Of a stretch of DNA of 64,000 nt, positions 50,192 to 58,858 are shown one piece after another. This DNA is from DAISJI01 sp964559835 (GTDB lineage: Bacteria; Acidobacteriota; Terriglobia; Terriglobales; Acidobacteriaceae), in NCBI GenBank assembly GCA_964559835.1, contig CAZLJE010000014.1, positions 72,375-136,374 of the forward strand. Direction: 5' to 3'. A model generated the notes under the pieces. The model saw only the letters and a program-made list of their open reading frames with translations. It had not been told where the DNA came from and did not search any database. The stretch's first letter is position 1. Each line of letters starts with the position of its first letter. The position numbers and the translations under genes are program-made.

Positions 50192-52069
50192 CTAGAACGT
50201 AGTCCGCCTCGCGATAAACGGTATCTGCACCACTGCTTCCAGGTCGACGGCGCTTCCATTTCTCGTTGCCGGGCGGAACTGCCAGCGCGCCAGCGCAATC
50301 GACGCGTTGTGGTCGAGACGTTCATCGACCCCGTGCAGCACTCGGATCTCGCCAACGGAACCATCCTTGCGGATTACCGCGTACAGCGTGACCGTGCCCT
50401 CCACGCGATCGCGGATCGCGTCCGGCGGATAGGCCGGGTCCACTTTCAGCATGGCAACCGGCGCAGTCAGGTCTCCGCCGGCGTGTTGTTCCTTCAGTTC
50501 GGCAAAGCGGATGATGCAGCTGCCGCCCGCGCTGGTCAGGGTCGGCATGTTGAGCGTCATCGAGTAGTACTTTTTCGTCCCGAAAACTTCATCCGGCTTG
50601 TTGTAGCTTTCACCGGGCGCTGTGGGTCGCGTCTCGCGCGCGATATCGGTGACGCGCGTCGAGCGGATCGAAGGGAACGTCTTCGGCGATGCCGGGCGCG
50701 CGACCGGCGGAATCGGCGTCGGATTCCCGGCAACAACCGCTCCTGCCGGAACGTCTGCCGGGCCAGGCGAGACGGTGATTCCCGGCGGACCCGCATTTCC
50801 GCCATTGCCCGCGCCATTCGTTCCTGTGCCGGTGCCGCCATTGCCGTTGGTGCCGCCGCCATGGATGTCTGGTGTTCCCGGCGCGCTGGGTTTGCCCTCG
50901 GGACCGGCGGCAAACTCGCCGGAGCGGCTACCGCGCGGCACTACGATCGGCCCGTTCACCGCCACCGGATTAATGCCGAGCGCGATCAATCGTCCGGCGT
51001 CCTTGGACCCTGCGGGCGCTCCCGTCACGGATGCAACGGAAGGCGCTTGCGCCTGCGCACCACCTGCGGTTGCTGCACCGCGTCCACCGCTCCCTGCGCC
51101 CGAGCGGATCGTCATCGGCGCGCGCTGTTCGGCGACCGGCAGCTTGGGTTCGGCAACAGCGATGTCGGCGTGCGCCACGTTCATCGCCCCGATCGGTCGC
51201 TGCACGTCGCCGCCGACCGACGGTCCCACCACCGAGGGTTGCGGAATGTTCAGTCTGGCCTTGCTTTGAACCGCGTTCGGCGACGGTGGTGGTCCCACCA
51301 CCTCCGGTCCCGGCACATTCGGCAAAGACAACTTGGACCTCACGCTCGACGGGTCGGCTGCCGGTCCGATCACATCCGGTGCGGGAAGGGCGGCGATCCG
51401 CGACTGTGCCGCGCTCACGTCCGGCGGCGGTGCAACCGGCGTGATGGGCGGCGCCGTCAGCTTCGACGTATGCACCATCGCGGCCTCCGGCGGCGCGGGC
51501 ACGGTCGTGTTGGCCACGATGTTCGGCAGAGGAACGTCTTGCGTGATCTTCAGCGGGTCGGGCGTGATGATGGTCTGGTGAAAATTATCCGGGGACGGCG
51601 GCAGGGAAACGATCTTCTGCTTCGCGGGCGCCGGTTCGCCCTTGCGTTCCTTCTCGGCCGGACGGCTCCCGGTATCGATCTCGGGCAGGTATTCCGAAAC
51701 GCTGTAGTAGGTCAATTTCGTGCCGTCGAATGCGCTTCGTTCCTTCACCTGCGGACGTGCCACCCAGTTCGCGGTGATGAAATACACAAGTGCTAACGCA
51801 AGCAGGTGGTAAATACCGGAACCGGCGAGCCGCAGCCAGGGAAGGCGCTGGTCGACGAACACGTCGGGCCAGAACGGCGCCGGGCGCGCGGTGATCCTCG
51901 GCTGAGCAGGCTGCCGGAACAGAAGCCAGTCGAGGAGGTTTTCAAGGAAGACCTGGCGCGGCGAGGACCACGGAATCAGCAGGTTCGGCGGCTTCACCCG
52001 AACGGGCGCCACCGGCGTAGGGTTCCCCCGCGGCGAATCATCAGGGGCGGTTCCTTGTGGGTCCGGCAT
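50192..52069 (-). CDS. TonB-like energy transducer with long periplasmic spacer
   Basis: A 625-aa protein: 83 cytoplasmic residues, one transmembrane helix (84-102, GSGIYHLLALALVYFIT), a Pro-rich periplasmic region of about 400 residues and a C-terminal TonB domain (VAMLKVDPAYPPDAIRDRVEG, then ASIALARWQFRPATRNG). The spacer contains a repeated phrase, PDVIGPAADPSSVRSKL, EVVGPPPSPNAVQSKARL and SVVGPSVGGDV, spaced about 30 residues apart, then a Gly/Asn-rich stretch. The long spacer is suited to crossing the periplasm to large receptors such as the one at 17075-20953. No exbB/exbD is in the window. Confidence 0.88.
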   Translation of the reverse strand: MPDPQGTAPDDSPRGNPTPVAPVRVKPPNLLIPWSSPRQVFLENLLDWLLFRQPAQPRITARPAPFWPDVFVDQRLPWLRLAGSGIYHLLALALVYFITANWVARPQVKERSAFDGTKLTYYSVSEYLPEIDTGSRPAEKERKGEPAPAKQKIVSLPPSPDNFHQTIITPDPLKITQDVPLPNIVANTTVPAPPEAAMVHTSKLTAPPITPVAPPPDVSAAQSRIAALPAPDVIGPAADPSSVRSKLSLPNVPGPEVVGPPPSPNAVQSKARLNIPQPSVVGPSVGGDVQRPIGAMNVAHADIAVAEPKLPVAEQRAPMTIRSGAGSGGRGAATAGGAQAQAPSVASVTGAPAGSKDAGRLIALGINPVAVNGPIVVPRGSRSGEFAAGPEGKPSAPGTPDIHGGGTNGNGGTGTGTNGAGNGGNAGPPGITVSPGPADVPAGAVVAGNPTPIPPVARPASPKTFPSIRSTRVTDIARETRPTAPGESYNKPDEVFGTKKYYSMTLNMPTLTSAGGSCIIRFAELKEQHAGGDLTAPVAMLKVDPAYPPDAIRDRVEGTVTLYAVIRKDGSVGEIRVLHGVDERLDHNASIALARWQFRPATRNGSAVDLEAVVQIPFIARRTTF

Positions 52070-52180
52070 CCAACACCAAAAAAGGGCAAAGTAGTAGCGG
52101 AGATTATATATGAGTAAACAGGGGGCGTTCGTGATTTTCGCCCGCCCGTGCTCGATTAGACCTTATCCTGTGTACCTCCG

Positions 52181-52669
52181 ATGAAGAACTTTTTAATCGT
52201 TGCTCTCCTGATCTCTGCCTTTGCATTCGCGCAGAACCACCCAACGAATCCCGCCCCGCCGAAAAGTACGCAGCCGGATGTCAGCGGCATGTACGAATTC
52301 CTCAGGGAAGGCGAGTTCGTCGAAGTGGACGTTGACGACGATGGCAGCGTCACAGGATTCGTCTCGCGCTTCGGCGATTCCGACAGCGATCGCGGCGCCG
52401 TACTCGACCACCTTTTCACCAAAGCCAGCTTCGACGGCACGAACCTTACGTTTAAAACGCGCGAGTTGCACGGCGTGTCGTACGAGTTGAAGGGCAAGAT
52501 CGTCCGCGGAGAAGGGAAGCAGCCCGGCAGCGAAGGCTATTACATCATCAAGGGTACGCTGACCCAAACCACCATCGACTCGAACAAGAACGTCTCCGCG
52601 CGCGAACGCGAGGTGGAACTGAAGTCTATGCCCTCTGACATTCAGCGCCCGCCGGAGAAGAAGGACTGA
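52181..52669 (+). CDS. Small secreted protein
   Basis: A 162-aa exported protein (signal KNFLIVALLISAFAFA). The mature part is acidic and beta-rich (VSGMYEFLREGEFVEVDVDDDGSVTG is split by DVDDDG; YELKGKIVRGEGKQPGSEG). It resembles short secreted acidobacterial proteins of unknown role, with a possible calcium-like DVDDDGS loop, unproven. No close partner; divergent from the TonB-like gene. Confidence 0.65.
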   Translation: MKNFLIVALLISAFAFAQNHPTNPAPPKSTQPDVSGMYEFLREGEFVEVDVDDDGSVTGFVSRFGDSDSDRGAVLDHLFTKASFDGTNLTFKTRELHGVSYELKGKIVRGEGKQPGSEGYYIIKGTLTQTTIDSNKNVSAREREVELKSMPSDIQRPPEKKD

Positions 52670-52767
52670 GCTACCGACCTATCGGGATGTGCTCCGCTAT
52701 GCTCTGAATCATTCCTGGCACCTGCTGGTTCCACTGGTTCCACCCGTCGGGCTGTGGCACGTGTTGC

Positions 52768-52799
52768 TTTACACAATCCAATGTGTAAGCATTTACACA
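52768..52799. promoter_or_regulatory. vapBC operator with three half-sites
   Basis: TTTACACA (52768-52775), TGTGTAA (52782-52788), TTTACACA (52792-52799). Adjacent half-sites form two inverted pairs around the expected promoter. Confidence 0.6.
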
Positions 52800-52814
52800 A
52801 CGGGGGGAGGAAGA

Positions 52815-53027
52815 ATGGCGACGAACTTGGGATTGGACGATAAAGTGATCGAACAAGCGCGCCGGCTCGGTCATCATCGGACCAAGAAAGAGGCGGTGAT
52901 GGCGGCACTGGAGGAGTACATTCGGTATCGCAAACAACTGGACGCGCTTGAGCTGCGCGGGACAATTGAGTACGAGCCCGATTACGATTATCGACACCAT
53001 CGCCGCCGCAGAGATGGCACGAGGTGA
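52815..53027 (+). CDS. vapB: VapB-type antitoxin
   Basis: A 70-aa antitoxin of the VapB/DUF2191 group: TNLGLDDKVIEQARRLG and TKKEAVMAALEEYIRYRKQL form the ribbon-helix-helix DNA-binding part, and the basic/aromatic tail wraps the toxin. GGAGG lies 4 bases before the ATG. A cluster of three half-sites (52768-52799) overlies the promoter, expected for autoregulation by VapBC. The stop overlaps vapC (GTGA). Confidence 0.9.
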   Translation: MATNLGLDDKVIEQARRLGHHRTKKEAVMAALEEYIRYRKQLDALELRGTIEYEPDYDYRHHRRRRDGTR

Positions 53028-53431
53028 GCGTACTGGTTGATACTTCGGTGTGGTCCTTGTTTTATCGAAGGCGGCCTGCCGACCTGAATTCGGCTGAAGC
53101 GGCCGTGGTAGGTCGTCTGAACGAACTCGTCAAAGCTAAAGAGGCCCGACTCATCGGTCCGGTTCGCCAGGAACTTCTTTCGGGAATCAAAGACGAAGCC
53201 CATTACGACCGTCTGCGGAGTGCTCTCCGTGCATTTCTGGACGAAACATTAGAAACGGCGGATTTTGAAGAAGCTGGCCGCTGTTTTAATGTGTGTCGTC
53301 GGGCGGGCATTGATCCGGCTCACACCGACATTCTGATTTGTGCAACCGCTCTCCGTCGCGGGATGGTGGTTTTTACGCTCGATAAGAACTTGCAACGCTG
53401 CTGCCGTGCACTGAAAGTTGAAGCGATGTAA
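53024..53431 (+). CDS. vapC: VapC-type PIN-domain toxin ribonuclease
   Basis: A 135-aa PIN ribonuclease. The acidic metal site is D6 (VLVDTSVW), E50 (VRQELLSG), D102 (HTDILICA) and D120 (TLDKNL), all four intact. VapC toxins cleave tRNA or rRNA when freed from VapB. The GTG start overlaps the vapB stop by 4 bases. A small hairpin at 53431-53449 follows the stop. Confidence 0.93.
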   Translation: MSVLVDTSVWSLFYRRRPADLNSAEAAVVGRLNELVKAKEARLIGPVRQELLSGIKDEAHYDRLRSALRAFLDETLETADFEEAGRCFNVCRRAGIDPAHTDILICATALRRGMVVFTLDKNLQRCCRALKVEAM

Positions 53432-53449
53432 GCCGCCATTCCGGCGGCT
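53431..53449 (+). terminator. Hairpin after vapC
   Basis: AGCCGCC/GGCGGCT stem with a 5-base loop and TTTCG after it; a weak terminator. Confidence 0.5.
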
Positions 53450-53452
53450 TTC

Positions 53453-53493
53453 GCAACTAGCAACTGACAACTGGCAACTTACAACTTACAACT
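53453..53493. repeat. CAACTGACAACT stutter between vapC and SRPBCC genes
   Basis: Five near-copies of CAACTTA/CAACTGA in tandem; one arm only, and it touches the SRPBCC stop. Confidence 0.65.
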
Positions 53494-54205
53494 ATCTTTT
53501 CGCTTCCGGCGGGCTGGTGAACTCGACCGGATTCACGCGGTTGCCGAATCTGTCGATCTGCTCCGTACTGGAATTTGGACCGCCGTATGTCCCGGTCGCT
53601 CGGCTTGCCTCCTTGTTCAGTATCGATGTCGTCGGCCCGATGCGCTCGCTGCTGCTGCGCGTGGCTGGGGTCGCGCCTTCCTGGCCTTTGCCTTCCAGGC
53701 TCGCCTTGAAATCGCGCAGCACCTGCTCGATATAGTGCTCCAGGTGCTCGCCGACGTTCGCGGCGAACGGCCTCAGCAAGCGTGACGGCGGGGCGTAATT
53801 CATCGTCACCTGCACGAGGGTGTCGTTGCCGAGCTTGGAGAAAGTGATCCGCCCAGTGTGCTTCGGGCCGTTCACCGACTTCCATCCGATCGCTTCATTC
53901 GGGATGAACTGCTCGATCTCGGCGTCCCACTCGAGCGTGCGGCCGTCCACGTTCACGCGCCAGTGCGAGCGGTCGCCGTTATTCGTGACTTGCTCGACGC
54001 ACGAGCTCCACTGCGGCAGACGTTCCAGGCTGGCCCACTGCTGGAACACTTCTTGCACCGGACGTCCGATCTGAAGACTTTTCTCCAGCCGCACGATCCT
54101 CGGGTTCCGTCTTCCGAGTGCGCTCGCCAATGCCATGCTGCCGAACGTCAGACCCGCGCCCGTTGCCGCTCCTGTTGCAAACCCCCGCCAATACCTCTTC
54201 GCCAT
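53492..54205 (-). CDS. SRPBCC/START-like (COQ10-type cyclase-dehydrase) protein
   Basis: A 237-aa protein with an N-terminal hydrophobic stretch (GFATGAATGAGLTFGSMALA), a START-like domain at about 40-190 (SLQIGRPVQEVFQQWASLER, WDAEIEQFIPNEAIGW, HTGRITFSK) and a disordered Ser/Pro-rich tail. Such proteins bind lipids or polycyclic compounds. ATG 54205 has GGAG 5 bases upstream; upstream in-frame sequence has no support. The tail ends at a CAACTGACAACT repeat. Confidence 0.78.
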   Translation of the reverse strand: MAKRYWRGFATGAATGAGLTFGSMALASALGRRNPRIVRLEKSLQIGRPVQEVFQQWASLERLPQWSSCVEQVTNNGDRSHWRVNVDGRTLEWDAEIEQFIPNEAIGWKSVNGPKHTGRITFSKLGNDTLVQVTMNYAPPSRLLRPFAANVGEHLEHYIEQVLRDFKASLEGKGQEGATPATRSSSERIGPTTSILNKEASRATGTYGGPNSSTEQIDRFGNRVNPVEFTSPPEAKR

Positions 54206-54360
54206 CGCTGCTCCTCCGTCCTCTCTTCGGGACAAACCTTCCCTCCAAGTGAGAACCGTTCTCAAACGGGTGCGGTTGCCCTGAAATGCAGGGCTGCTGC
54301 GGTCCTGATGCAACTACGGCGTCGCGCGTAAACATCCGTTAGTGGGAACTGGAACAACGC

Positions 54361-55122
54361 TTGAAGTCGAACATTCACATCGGTACCTCGGGCTGGCACT
54401 ACAAACACTGGTGCGGCCCTTATTACGAGGAGAAGCTGCCGGCCTCGAAGATGCTGGCCTGCTATTACAAGGATTTCGACACGGTCGAGATCAACAACAG
54501 CTTTTACAAGCTCCCGAATGAATCCACATTCGCGAAGTGGCGTGAGGAGACGCCGAAGAACTTTTGCTTTGCGGTGAAGGGCAGCCGATTCATCACCCAC
54601 ATGAAGAAGTTGAAGGAGCCCGAGCACGCGCTCCAGAACCTGATCCCGCGCGCCGAAGCCCTCAAGGAAAAGCTCGGGCCGATCCTGTTCCAACTTCCGC
54701 CGCACTGGCCGGTGAACCTGGAACGGCTGGAAACATTTCTGCAGGCGCTTCCGAAAAAGCACCTGTACACATTCGAATTCCGCGAGCCCAGCTGGCATAA
54801 CGAAGACGTGTATGCGCTGCTCCGCGCTCACAACGCGGCGTTCTGCATCTTCGAACTGGATCGGTTCCATTCGCCGGAAATCATCACCGCCGACTGGACG
54901 TACATCCGGCTGCATGGTCCCGGCGGAAAGTACCAGGGCAGCTACACCACTCACCAGCTTCGGGATTGGGCCGACAAGATCAGCCGCTGGAGCTCGGACC
55001 TTCGCGCCATCTACATTTATTTCGACAACGACCAGGCCGGATATGCGGTGCAGAACGCGCTGGAACTGAAACGCCTGGCCGCCGCAAGAGCGTCGCACGC
55101 CCGTACTCGTCGCGCGGCGTGA
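54361..55122 (+). CDS. DUF72 (YecE-like) protein
   Basis: A 253-aa TIM-barrel protein of the DUF72/YecE family: IHIGTSGWHYKHW at the N-terminus, TVEINNSFYKLP, FCFAVKGSRFITH and YIYFDNDQAGYAVQNAL. The biochemical role is not established. The TTG start has GGA 8 bases upstream. Followed after 37 bases by an SDR gene in the same direction, so probably co-transcribed. Confidence 0.9.
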   Translation: MKSNIHIGTSGWHYKHWCGPYYEEKLPASKMLACYYKDFDTVEINNSFYKLPNESTFAKWREETPKNFCFAVKGSRFITHMKKLKEPEHALQNLIPRAEALKEKLGPILFQLPPHWPVNLERLETFLQALPKKHLYTFEFREPSWHNEDVYALLRAHNAAFCIFELDRFHSPEIITADWTYIRLHGPGGKYQGSYTTHQLRDWADKISRWSSDLRAIYIYFDNDQAGYAVQNALELKRLAAARASHARTRRAA

Positions 55123-55159
55123 TGACAACGCGCGCCCGCTTCTCCTCATCGCAAGTCTC

Positions 55160-56128
55160 ATGGCAAAGAACAAGGTGAGCGCGAAGTCGGCGAAGCAGGG
55201 TTCCAGGAAAGCAACCATCCATGAGTTTCCCGCCCGCCGGGGCGCATCGCCGCCGCGAGGGCCAGTGCGCGAGCCCGAACCGCCTCATCCGAAGCAGAAG
55301 CAGGAGAAGCCGGGACTGGAATCCCGGATGAAACCGCGCCCGCGCTACGAAGCGCCGGCCTATCTTCCCGCGGGCAAGCTGAAGGACAAAGTTGCGCTGA
55401 TCACCGGCGGAGACTCCGGAATCGGGCGCGCCGTCGCCGTTCTCTACGCCCGCGAAGGCGCCGATGTCGCCATCATCCATCTGCTCGACGAGGCGGAGGA
55501 CGCCGCCGAGACGAAGCGCGCCGTCGAAGAAGCCGGGCGCCGCTGCATCCTCATCGCCGGCGACGTTTGCGACTCCTCGTTCTGCCGCCACGCGGTCGAA
55601 CTTACGGTCGACGAGTTCGCTCACCTCGACGTGCTCGTCAACAACGCCGCGTTTCAATCCCATCGCGAAAACCCGGAAGACATTTCCGACGAGCAGTGGG
55701 AGCAGACCTTCCGCACCAACATTTTCGGCTACTTCTATATGGTCAAGGCGGCGCTGCCGCACCTGCAGGCGGGGAGCGCCATCATCAACACCGGCTCGAT
55801 CACCGGCCTGCGAGGGAACAAGACGCTGCTCGACTATTCCTCGACCAAGGGCGCCATTCACGCGTTCACCAAATCACTGGCGCAGATGCTCGTCGACCGC
55901 GAGATCCGCGTGAACTGTGTCGCGCCCGGCCCAGTCTGGACGCCGCTTATCGTCTCCGACTTCGATCCCGAGAAGTCGTCGAAGCAGGGGCAGAACACAC
56001 CGATGGGCCGCGCCGCTCAACCCGAAGAGATCGCACCGGCGTACGTATTCTTCGCGTCCCAGGGCGACTCCAGCTACATTACGGGCGAAGTCCTGACGGC
56101 GCTCGGGGGAGAAACCACGGCAGCATGA
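55160..56128 (+). CDS. Short-chain dehydrogenase/reductase with N-terminal extension
   Basis: A 322-aa SDR. The nucleotide site is TGGDSGIGRA, the active-site block is YSSTKGAIHAF (Tyr-x3-Lys) with NTGSITG for Ser, and NNAAF is present. The first 73 residues are basic and Pro-rich without fold, as in general-stress SDRs (YghA/GsiB-linked). The substrate is unknown. It probably shares a transcript with the DUF72 gene. A TGGCTTATGG stutter palindrome follows. Confidence 0.9.
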   Translation: MAKNKVSAKSAKQGSRKATIHEFPARRGASPPRGPVREPEPPHPKQKQEKPGLESRMKPRPRYEAPAYLPAGKLKDKVALITGGDSGIGRAVAVLYAREGADVAIIHLLDEAEDAAETKRAVEEAGRRCILIAGDVCDSSFCRHAVELTVDEFAHLDVLVNNAAFQSHRENPEDISDEQWEQTFRTNIFGYFYMVKAALPHLQAGSAIINTGSITGLRGNKTLLDYSSTKGAIHAFTKSLAQMLVDREIRVNCVAPGPVWTPLIVSDFDPEKSSKQGQNTPMGRAAQPEEIAPAYVFFASQGDSSYITGEVLTALGGETTAA

Positions 56129-56132
56129 ATGC

Positions 56133-56285
56133 GGCACATGGCTTATGGCACATGGCTTATGGCGAGTGGCTCATGCCGCATGCCTTATCAAAACGCTGGA
56201 GAAACGGCTATGTTGCTGATTTATAAGTTCTAAGGGCGTTCCAGCCCCAAGCCCTAAGCCATGAGCCATGAGCCATGTGCCCTGA
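56133..56285. repeat. CATGGCTTATGG stutter palindrome
   Basis: Left arm 56133-56185 (CACATGGCTTATGGCACATG), right arm 56245-56285 (GCCATGAGCCATGAGCCATG). It lies between the SDR and the ECF sigma gene. Confidence 0.72.
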
Positions 56286-56333
56286 ACCCGTTCTTGCGTC
56301 TTTTTCCCACCCTTCCCCGTAAACCCATTTAGC

Positions 56334-56912
56334 ATGGACAGCGCAGCCTATTACGTGATGGACCGTATGGAGCGCGAAGCGGACCGGATCGCGCGCGGCT
56401 TGCGGCGCCGCGACCCCGATCTCCTCGAGAGCCTTATCGAGCAGTATCAGCACCGCCTGCTCCGCTATTTGATTTCAATCGTGCACGAGCGCCAGACGGC
56501 CGAGGATATCTTCCAGGAAACATGGATACGCGTCCTTGAGCAGGGACACCGCTACGACCCGCAGCACAATTTCGTGACCTGGCTGCTGACCATCGCGCGC
56601 AATCTCGCCATCGACAACATGCGCCGCAAGCATCCCGACGCGCTCGAAGACCTGCCCCCCGCGGCCGAGCCTGCTGTTTCCGGTCCCGGCACTTTTGAGA
56701 TCGCGGTGCAACATGAACAGGCGGCGCATCTGGACGGAGCGCTCGACCGCATTCCCGGCGAGCAGCGCGAGGCCATCCTTCTGCGTTTTCAGGAGGGCAT
56801 GTCGCTGGAAGAGATTGCAGCAGTTACGCGCGCACCGCTCTCGACTGTAAAATCTCGGCTCTATCGCGGATTGGAAGCGATGGCGGGGCTGGTAAAGGAA
56901 GTCAGGCCATGA
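56334..56912 (+). CDS. ECF-family RNA polymerase sigma factor
   Basis: A 192-aa ECF sigma factor: region 2 (YQHRLLRYLISIVHERQTAED, WLLTIARNLAIDNMRRK) and region 4 (LDRIPGEQREAILLRFQEGMSLEEIA split by the -35-binding helix, PLSTVKSRLYRGLEAM). It redirects transcription when released by the anti-sigma factor next to it. The stop overlaps the following gene by ATGA. Confidence 0.92.
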   Translation: MDSAAYYVMDRMEREADRIARGLRRRDPDLLESLIEQYQHRLLRYLISIVHERQTAEDIFQETWIRVLEQGHRYDPQHNFVTWLLTIARNLAIDNMRRKHPDALEDLPPAAEPAVSGPGTFEIAVQHEQAAHLDGALDRIPGEQREAILLRFQEGMSLEEIAAVTRAPLSTVKSRLYRGLEAMAGLVKEVRP

Positions 56913-57406
56913 CGAGGATCGACCACGAACGCGCCCACGAATTGATGCTGGACGCCCGCATCGACGAGATCTCCGCGACCGACCGTCAGTGGCTCGAATC
57001 GCACCTGTCGAGCTGCGTCGAGTGCTCGCGATATTCGGTATCGCTGGATGAGGCTGTCAGCGCGGTCCGGCTGCCTGCCGTGATGGCTGACGCCTCTCTG
57101 GTCCGTGCGACGCAGGTACGCGTACGAGGACGCGCTTTGCAGCTTCAGTCGCACGCGGCCGTCATGCGTCCGCTTTGGATCGCGATCGCGCTGGTGTGCG
57201 TCTGGGCGAGTTTTACGACGCCGTTGCTCTGGGCCGGATTTGCTTGGATCGGCGCCGCATTCGGCCTGAGTGCACTGGAATGGCGCACCGGATTCTTTGT
57301 CGCTTGGACCGCTCCTACGCTCACTGCCGGCCTGCTGCTGCTGGCCAGTGGCACTCTGCGCGCGCGCCTGCGCCTCGCCCTCGGCGACGTCTCGGAGAAC
57401 GTATGA
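56909..57406 (+). CDS. Zinc-binding anti-sigma factor (ZAS-like) membrane protein
   Basis: A 165-aa membrane protein. The N-terminal HLSSCVEC is the H-x3-C-x2-C part of the anti-sigma zinc finger, after a short helix. Two transmembrane segments follow (LWIAIALVCVWASFTTPLLW and TAPTLTAGLLLLASG). Encoded in overlap with the ECF sigma gene and overlapping the next gene, so it is the likely cognate anti-sigma factor. Confidence 0.85.
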   Translation: MTRIDHERAHELMLDARIDEISATDRQWLESHLSSCVECSRYSVSLDEAVSAVRLPAVMADASLVRATQVRVRGRALQLQSHAAVMRPLWIAIALVCVWASFTTPLLWAGFAWIGAAFGLSALEWRTGFFVAWTAPTLTAGLLLLASGTLRARLRLALGDVSENV

Positions 57407-57927
57407 GCTCTCAACAGCCGATCCTGACGCAGCCCTCGCCCGCCGTCTTCTCCGACGAGCTGAAGATCATTCCCAAGTGGGCATATGTTCTGGCGGCGAT
57501 CGGGTTCGTCTGCATGCAATATGTGTTCAACTTCGTGGTCCCGGCGCAGAAGTCGAACGCGAATCCCCCGCCTCCGGTTGTGCTGACCTTACTTGGCATC
57601 CTGGCTGGGTCGGTCATCGCCTGCTATCTCCTGCTGATCGGTTACGTGAATCGCGACGCCGGCCGCCGCGGCATGAACCGCACGCTGTGGACGATCATCG
57701 TCATGCTCGTCCCCAACGCTTTAGGCTTCATCTTGTACTTCCTCGTCCGCCAGCCTGCCATGCGGCCCTGTCCGCAGTGTCACGCCCAAGTGCAGGCCAC
57801 GTTCAACTACTGTCCGACGTGCAACACCAAGCTCCACCCGCATTGCGCGCAGTGCCAGCGCATGGTCCAACTGACTGACACCTTCTGCCCCTATTGCGGC
57901 TACAAGCTCGACGACATCCAGCACTGA
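57403..57927 (+). CDS. Membrane protein with two zinc ribbons
   Basis: A 174-aa protein with three transmembrane segments (WAYVLAAIGFVCMQYVFNF, VVLTLLGILAGSVIACYLLL, LWTIIVMLVPNALGFILYF) and then two zinc ribbons in the C-terminus (RPCPQCHAQVQATFNYCPTC and PHCAQCQRMVQLTDTFCPYC). The middle resembles the PLD nuclease N-terminal membrane domain. Third gene of the sigma/anti-sigma operon (ATGA overlap); a role in sensing or in controlling release is inference. Confidence 0.78.
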   Translation: MSSQQPILTQPSPAVFSDELKIIPKWAYVLAAIGFVCMQYVFNFVVPAQKSNANPPPPVVLTLLGILAGSVIACYLLLIGYVNRDAGRRGMNRTLWTIIVMLVPNALGFILYFLVRQPAMRPCPQCHAQVQATFNYCPTCNTKLHPHCAQCQRMVQLTDTFCPYCGYKLDDIQH

Positions 57928-57932
57928 ATAAC

Positions 57933-58043
57933 GGCGCATGGCGCATGGCTCATGGAAAGATGCTACGAGCGCTAACCGTACCCCTGAGCGTGCTATGCCC
58001 TGACCCATGAGCCCTGCGCCATGAGCCATGAGCCATGAGCCAT
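57933..58043. repeat. CGCATGGCTCATGG stutter palindrome
   Basis: Left arm GGCGCATGGCGCATGGCTCA (57933-57952), right arm 57996-58043 with GCCATGAGCCATGAGCC. Same unit as 56133 and 63051. Confidence 0.75.
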
Positions 58044-58087
58044 CCTGAGATATACTTTTTCCACCAATTTGTGCGGGGGTGTACGTA

Positions 58088-58858
58088 GTGCCTTTATCCG
58101 CGGTGATCGTTGACGACGAACAGCTCGCGCGTGACGAGCTTGCCTTTCTACTGAAATCGGTCGGCGAAGTGGATGTCGTCGCCCAGGGCAAGAACGGCGT
58201 CGAAGCCGTCAACCTCATCAAGGAGCACGCGCCCGACCTCGTCTTCCTCGATGTCCAGATGCCCGGCCTAGATGGTTTCGCCGTCATCAAGAAGCTGATG
58301 GACAAGAAAGTCCCGGTCCCGCAAGTCGTATTCGCCACCGCTTACGACCAGTACGCCGTCAAAGCATTCGAAGTGAACGCTGTCGACTACCTGCTTAAGC
58401 CGTTCGACAAGCTTCGTGTCGCCAATTCCATCCGCAAGGCAAGGGAGCGCGTCCAGACCAGCAGCGGTTCCACCGAGCGGCTGGAGAACCTGATCCGTTC
58501 TCTCGAGAACAAACCGCAGCAACCGGCGAAGGTCCTCATCAAGGCCGCCGGGCGTATGTTCCTCGTGGACCAGAAAGATATCTGCTTCGCCACCATCGAA
58601 GACGGCGTCATCACCGTTGTGACCTCGCAGATGGAAGGCCAATCGAACTGCCGCACGCTGGAAGAATTGCTCGATTCGCTGGACCAGAACCTGTTCTGGC
58701 GCGCGCACCGCTCGTACCTCGTGAACATCAACCGCATCCGCGAGGTCGTGCCCTGGTTCAAGAGTTCTTACCAGCTCCGGATGGACGACAAGAAGCAGTC
58801 GGAAGTCCCGGTCAGCCGCGCCCAGACCAAGCGCCTGCGCGAACTGTTCCGGCTCTAG
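58088..58858 (+). CDS. LytTR-family response regulator
   Basis: A 256-aa regulator: receiver domain with acidic pair D9-D10 and phosphoacceptor D55 (LVFLDVQMPGLDG), then a linker, then a LytTR DNA-binding domain (IKAAGRMFLVDQKDICFATI, FWRAHRSYLVNINRIREV). It binds direct repeats upstream of targets when phosphorylated. GTG 58088 has GGGGG 8 bases upstream; GTG 58079 is possible. No kinase is adjacent. The stop CTAG is shared with the convergent small gene. Confidence 0.92.
   Translation: MPLSAVIVDDEQLARDELAFLLKSVGEVDVVAQGKNGVEAVNLIKEHAPDLVFLDVQMPGLDGFAVIKKLMDKKVPVPQVVFATAYDQYAVKAFEVNAVDYLLKPFDKLRVANSIRKARERVQTSSGSTERLENLIRSLENKPQQPAKVLIKAAGRMFLVDQKDICFATIEDGVITVVTSQMEGQSNCRTLEELLDSLDQNLFWRAHRSYLVNINRIREVVPWFKSSYQLRMDDKKQSEVPVSRAQTKRLRELFRL

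Noticed and set aside
50309..51796. 495-codon open frame opposite the TonB-like gene
   Set aside because: Arg/Gly-rich antisense shadow with no domain.
56133..58043. CRISPR-like array from regular short repeats
   Set aside because: Units are degenerate, adjacent without unique spacers, and face their own reverse complement; no cas genes are near.
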